Assembly: GCA_002378125.1 (NCBI GenBank)
Contig: DFRF01000134.1
Coordinates: 1 to 24,967 of the forward strand
Reading direction: 5' to 3'
DNA from: Rhodospirillaceae bacterium UBA3470
GTDB taxonomy: Bacteria > Pseudomonadota > Alphaproteobacteria > Rhodospirillales > Casp-alpha2
Length of the DNA stretch: 24,967 bases
The translations under genes and the position numbers were made by a program. This document shows, in pieces, positions 22,495 to 24,967 of the stretch. Numbering within the stretch: position 1 is the first letter of the stretch; each line of letters opens with the position of its first letter. The notes beneath the pieces were generated by a model that saw nothing but the letters and a program-made list of their open reading frames with translations, was not told the DNA's origin and made no database searches.

Positions 22495-23745
22495 GTGTCC
22501 AGGGCTTCGGTTATCCGCTTGCTTTTTGTTTTGGTCGGCGGTCTTGCGTTGGCCGCCTGTGGCAAACTTCCTGCAGCACTCAATATTCCGGGGACCAAAA
22601 AAGTATCTATGGCTCCACCCCACGGGTCTGTCAGGCCGGCGCAGGAGGGCTTTTCCCTTTTTCCGGTGGCTTTTAAGGATATTCCGGGCTGGAAGGCAGA
22701 CCGACACAGTGACGTGCTGCCAGTTTTTCTGCGCAGTTGTTTGCGATTGCGAAAGCTATCGCCGGACGGGGCCATGGGCTCCCTGGCGGAGATGGGGCGG
22801 GTGTCCCAGTGGGTCAGCATTTGTGATGACGCGAATGTCATCCGGCCGGGCAACGAAACCGAAGCCCGGTATTTTTTTGAAACCCGGTTCGTGGCCTATC
22901 GGGTATCCCATAATCAAGGCAACACGGGTCTGATCACGGGTTATTATGAGCCGGACCTGCGCGGGTCGTGGACCGCGGATTCGCGGTATCGCTTTCCTCT
23001 GTACGCTTTACCGAAAGATCTTATTTCCTCAGACCTTGGCAGCTTTGATGACAAATGGAAGGGCGAGCGGATTGCGGGTCGAATGGATGACAGCCGTTAC
23101 GTTCCCTATTATTCCCGAGCGGAAATCGAGCAAGGTGCCCTTCGTGGCCGGCAGCTGGAGATTATCTGGGTTGATAATGCGATTGATTCCTTCTTTCTCC
23201 ATATTCAAGGGTCGGGACGAGTGACCTTGCCGGACGGCACACATGTGCGCATTGGGTACGCCGGTCGCAATGGGCGAAGGTATACGGCGGTAGGGCGAGA
23301 GTTGGTGGCTGCCGGCGTGATGCCGCTGGCAGATGTAACCATGCCCTCCATTCGCGCATGGATGGAGGAACATCCCGTGGCGGCACAGGCGCTGATGCGT
23401 AAAAATAAGTCGTTTGTTTTTTTTCGGGTCATAAAAGGCGAAGGCCCCATTGGCGCACAGGGGGTGGTATTGACGCCACGCCGAAGTATCGCAGTCGATA
23501 GAAAATATTGGCCGTTGGGCGCACCAGTTTGGATGGATACTACGGATCCGGGGACGCGCCCAGTCGCACCGTTGCGCCGACTGGGCGTTGCTCAGGACAC
23601 AGGCAGCGCTATTAAAGGAGCGGTTCGGGCGGATTATTTTTGGGGCCACGGCAATGCAGCCGGCGTCAAGGCCGGCACGATGAAAGGTCGCGGCCAGCTG
23701 TATATGCTGTTGCCGCGCACCGCCGCGACTAATCCGCTGTCTTGA
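22495..23745 (+). CDS. mltA: Membrane-bound lytic murein transglycosylase A
   Basis: An outer-membrane-anchored enzyme that cuts peptidoglycan glycan strands to anhydro-muropeptides. From GTG 22495 the protein has 416 residues, a signal peptide and lipobox LAAC (Cys22). The MltA barrel domain includes GLITGYYEPDLRGS and FFLHIQGSGRV-LPDG. The 3D domain ends with TPRRSIAVDRKYWPLGAPVW and AQDTGSAIKGAVRADYFWG, where an Asp is catalytic. A TTG four codons earlier (22483), overlapping timA by 8 bp, is an alternative start; neither has a clear ribosome site. TimA next to MltA is a familiar alphaproteobacterial pair. Confidence 0.95.
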   Translation: MSRASVIRLLFVLVGGLALAACGKLPAALNIPGTKKVSMAPPHGSVRPAQEGFSLFPVAFKDIPGWKADRHSDVLPVFLRSCLRLRKLSPDGAMGSLAEMGRVSQWVSICDDANVIRPGNETEARYFFETRFVAYRVSHNQGNTGLITGYYEPDLRGSWTADSRYRFPLYALPKDLISSDLGSFDDKWKGERIAGRMDDSRYVPYYSRAEIEQGALRGRQLEIIWVDNAIDSFFLHIQGSGRVTLPDGTHVRIGYAGRNGRRYTAVGRELVAAGVMPLADVTMPSIRAWMEEHPVAAQALMRKNKSFVFFRVIKGEGPIGAQGVVLTPRRSIAVDRKYWPLGAPVWMDTTDPGTRPVAPLRRLGVAQDTGSAIKGAVRADYFWGHGNAAGVKAGTMKGRGQLYMLLPRTAATNPLS

Positions 23746-23754
23746 GGAGGCATA

Positions 23755-24549
23755 ATGGAACGAGAGATCGGATCACAGGATGGCCCGCGTGTTGGAGTTT
23801 TCGCGACTTGTTTGGTAGACCTAATGCGCCCCGCCGTGGGCTTCGCGACCGTGCGTCTTTTGGAGAGGGCGGGTTGTCGGGTTGCGGTGCCAGCAGCACA
23901 GACTTGTTGTGGGCAACCGGCCTACAATTCAGGAGATAACGTATCGGCTATCGCGATCGCGTGTCAGGTGATCACTACGTTCGCGTCGTTCGATTATGTG
24001 GTGGTGCCGTCTGGATCTTGCGCCGGCACCTTGAAAAAACATTACCCTGAAATGTTTGCCAACGACCCAATATGGGAGCCGCGCGCCGAAGAATTATCAA
24101 AGAAGACCCACGAGCTAACAGAATTTCTCGTTGACGTCGTGAAGTTCAGAGACGTGAGCGCATATTGGTGCAATGCAGTGACCTATCATGACTCCTGCTC
24201 TGGACTCCGGGAGCTGGGCATAAAGAACCAACCTCGCATCCTGCTAGAGAGAGTTAGTGGATTAACTATATCAGAGGGCGCCGAGCCTGAATCCTGCTGC
24301 GGTTTTGGCGGCTTGTTTTGTGTAAAATATGGCGACATCTCCAACGAGATCGTTGGACGCAAAGTGGCGGACATCCATGAAACTGAGGCCGATATGGTAT
24401 TGGGTGGGGATTTGGGTTGCCTCATGAATATTGCCGGCAAGCTGAAACGCCAAGGCAGTGCAGTTGAGGTCCGACATGTGGCGGAAATTCTGGCGGACAT
24501 GCATGATCACGCGGCCATCGCCGAACCGGATACCCCGAGGGACGTCTGA
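23755..24549 (+). CDS. lutA: LutA-like (Fe-S)-binding oxidoreductase subunit (CCG domain)
   Basis: A 264-residue protein with two cysteine-rich CCG domains, TCCGQPAYNSG near residue 50 and ESCCGFGGLFCVKYGDIS near residue 185, plus HDSCSGLRELG between them. These are the hallmarks of LutA/LldE, one of three subunits of the iron-sulfur L-lactate dehydrogenase that feeds lactate electrons to quinones. GAGGAGG overlaps the mltA stop and gives a strong ribosome site. The TGA stop overlaps the next ATG (TGATG), coupling it to lutB. Substrate assignment rests on family and neighbour; related CCG proteins serve glycolate oxidase and heterodisulfide reductase. Confidence 0.9.
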   Translation: MEREIGSQDGPRVGVFATCLVDLMRPAVGFATVRLLERAGCRVAVPAAQTCCGQPAYNSGDNVSAIAIACQVITTFASFDYVVVPSGSCAGTLKKHYPEMFANDPIWEPRAEELSKKTHELTEFLVDVVKFRDVSAYWCNAVTYHDSCSGLRELGIKNQPRILLERVSGLTISEGAEPESCCGFGGLFCVKYGDISNEIVGRKVADIHETEADMVLGGDLGCLMNIAGKLKRQGSAVEVRHVAEILADMHDHAAIAEPDTPRDV

Positions 24550-24967
24550 TGGACCCACAAATCCGGCAATTCAGGGGCAACGCCCGGGACGCTATAAATA
24601 ATCGCAATTTACAGAGCGCCCTGGCCAAGTTGTCCAGCGGGTTTCCAGCGCGCCGCTCGCAGGCAGCCGCACGCCTTCCTGAATTTGAGGCGCTCCGCAA
24701 TGAGGCGCGCGCCATCAAGGATCACGTCTTGGAACATCTGGACATCTATCTGGAGCGCTATGAGGCCGAGGTGATGGCGGCCGGTGGCCAGGTCCATTGG
24801 TGTGCTGATGCCGACGCGGCCCGAGCCAAGATCACGGAAATCTGCAAGGCCGCTGGTGCCAAGACGGTGACTAAAAGTAAATCTATGATTGGCGAAGAGA
24901 TCGCCATCAATAGCCACCTTGAAGCTAAAGACATCACACCGGTAGAGACGGACCTTGGCGAATACAT
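24549..24967 (+). CDS. lutB: LutB-like iron-sulfur protein, 3' end outside the window
   Basis: The frame opens at ATG 24549, overlapping the lutA stop, and has no stop before the window ends, giving at least 139 residues. The N-terminus (FRGNARDAINNRNLQSALAK) and the block KSKSMIGEEIAINSHLE-ITPVETDLGEY are typical of the LUD domain of LutB/LldF. The ferredoxin-like cysteines expected near the C-terminus lie beyond the window. With lutA it should form part of a lactate-utilisation complex; lutC would be expected next. Confidence 0.9.
   Translation, partial: MDPQIRQFRGNARDAINNRNLQSALAKLSSGFPARRSQAAARLPEFEALRNEARAIKDHVLEHLDIYLERYEAEVMAAGGQVHWCADADAARAKITEICKAAGAKTVTKSKSMIGEEIAINSHLEAKDITPVETDLGEY

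Noticed and set aside
1..24967. A previously undescribed multi-gene system, CRISPR array, insertion sequence, prophage, tRNA or rRNA
   Set aside because: No direct-repeat arrays, transposase-like frames or RNA genes were seen. All intact genes belong to known housekeeping or metabolic families in a conserved order.

Overview
The window reads as an ordinary, strongly conserved alphaproteobacterial chromosome segment around the replication origin and partition locus. The best guess is a Rhodospirillales-like lineage. The reasons are the gene order (leuS-lptE-holA facing parB-parA-rsmG-mnmG-mnmE, then rho-hemJ-hemH-hemE, then the PPDK-regulator gene-maf-coaE-dnaQ facing secB-fxsA), the alphaproteobacteria-type DUF3576 lipoprotein, a TimA/Tim44-like protein, and HemJ as the protoporphyrinogen oxidase. 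The taxonomy is an inference from gene content, not from any database search.

Layout, left to right. (1) Bases 1-5447, plus strand: the 3' part of a thiamine-phosphate-synthase/TenI-like gene, a DUF3576 lipoprotein, leuS, lptE and holA. (2) Bases 5444-11165, minus strand: mnmE, mnmG, rsmG, parA, parB. Two perfect 16-bp parS sites lie in the gaps on either side of mnmG. (3) Bases 11166-12171: about 1 kb with no intact gene. It contains a clearly recognisable wrecked N-terminal piece of a YyaL/DUF255 (SPATA20-type) thioredoxin-domain gene. (4) Bases 12172-13146, plus strand: a lone quinone oxidoreductase. (5) Bases 13218-17249, minus strand: hemE, hemH, hemJ and rho, with a C-rich rho leader. 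(6) Bases 17250-17674: an AT-rich gene-free stretch between hemE and the PPDK regulator, the same context as the Caulobacter and Rickettsia origins. It has DnaA-box-like 9-mers and is the best oriC candidate. (7) Bases 17675-20470, plus strand: PPDK regulator, maf, coaE, dnaQ. (8) Bases 20509-21577, minus strand: secB and fxsA. (9) Bases 21780-24967, plus strand: timA, mltA, lutA and the 5' part of lutB, which runs off the end.

Functionally the window combines chromosome replication and segregation (oriC, parS, ParA/ParB, HolA, DnaQ), tRNA and rRNA modification and charging (MnmE/MnmG, RsmG, LeuS), the last steps of heme synthesis (HemE, HemJ, HemH), envelope biogenesis (LptE, MltA, SecB, TimA) and transcription termination (Rho). 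I found no undescribed multi-gene system. The points most worth a second look are the oriC candidate and its fine structure, the parS pair, an apparently leaderless mnmG promoter beside one parS site, the rut-like rho leader, and the DUF255 pseudogene.
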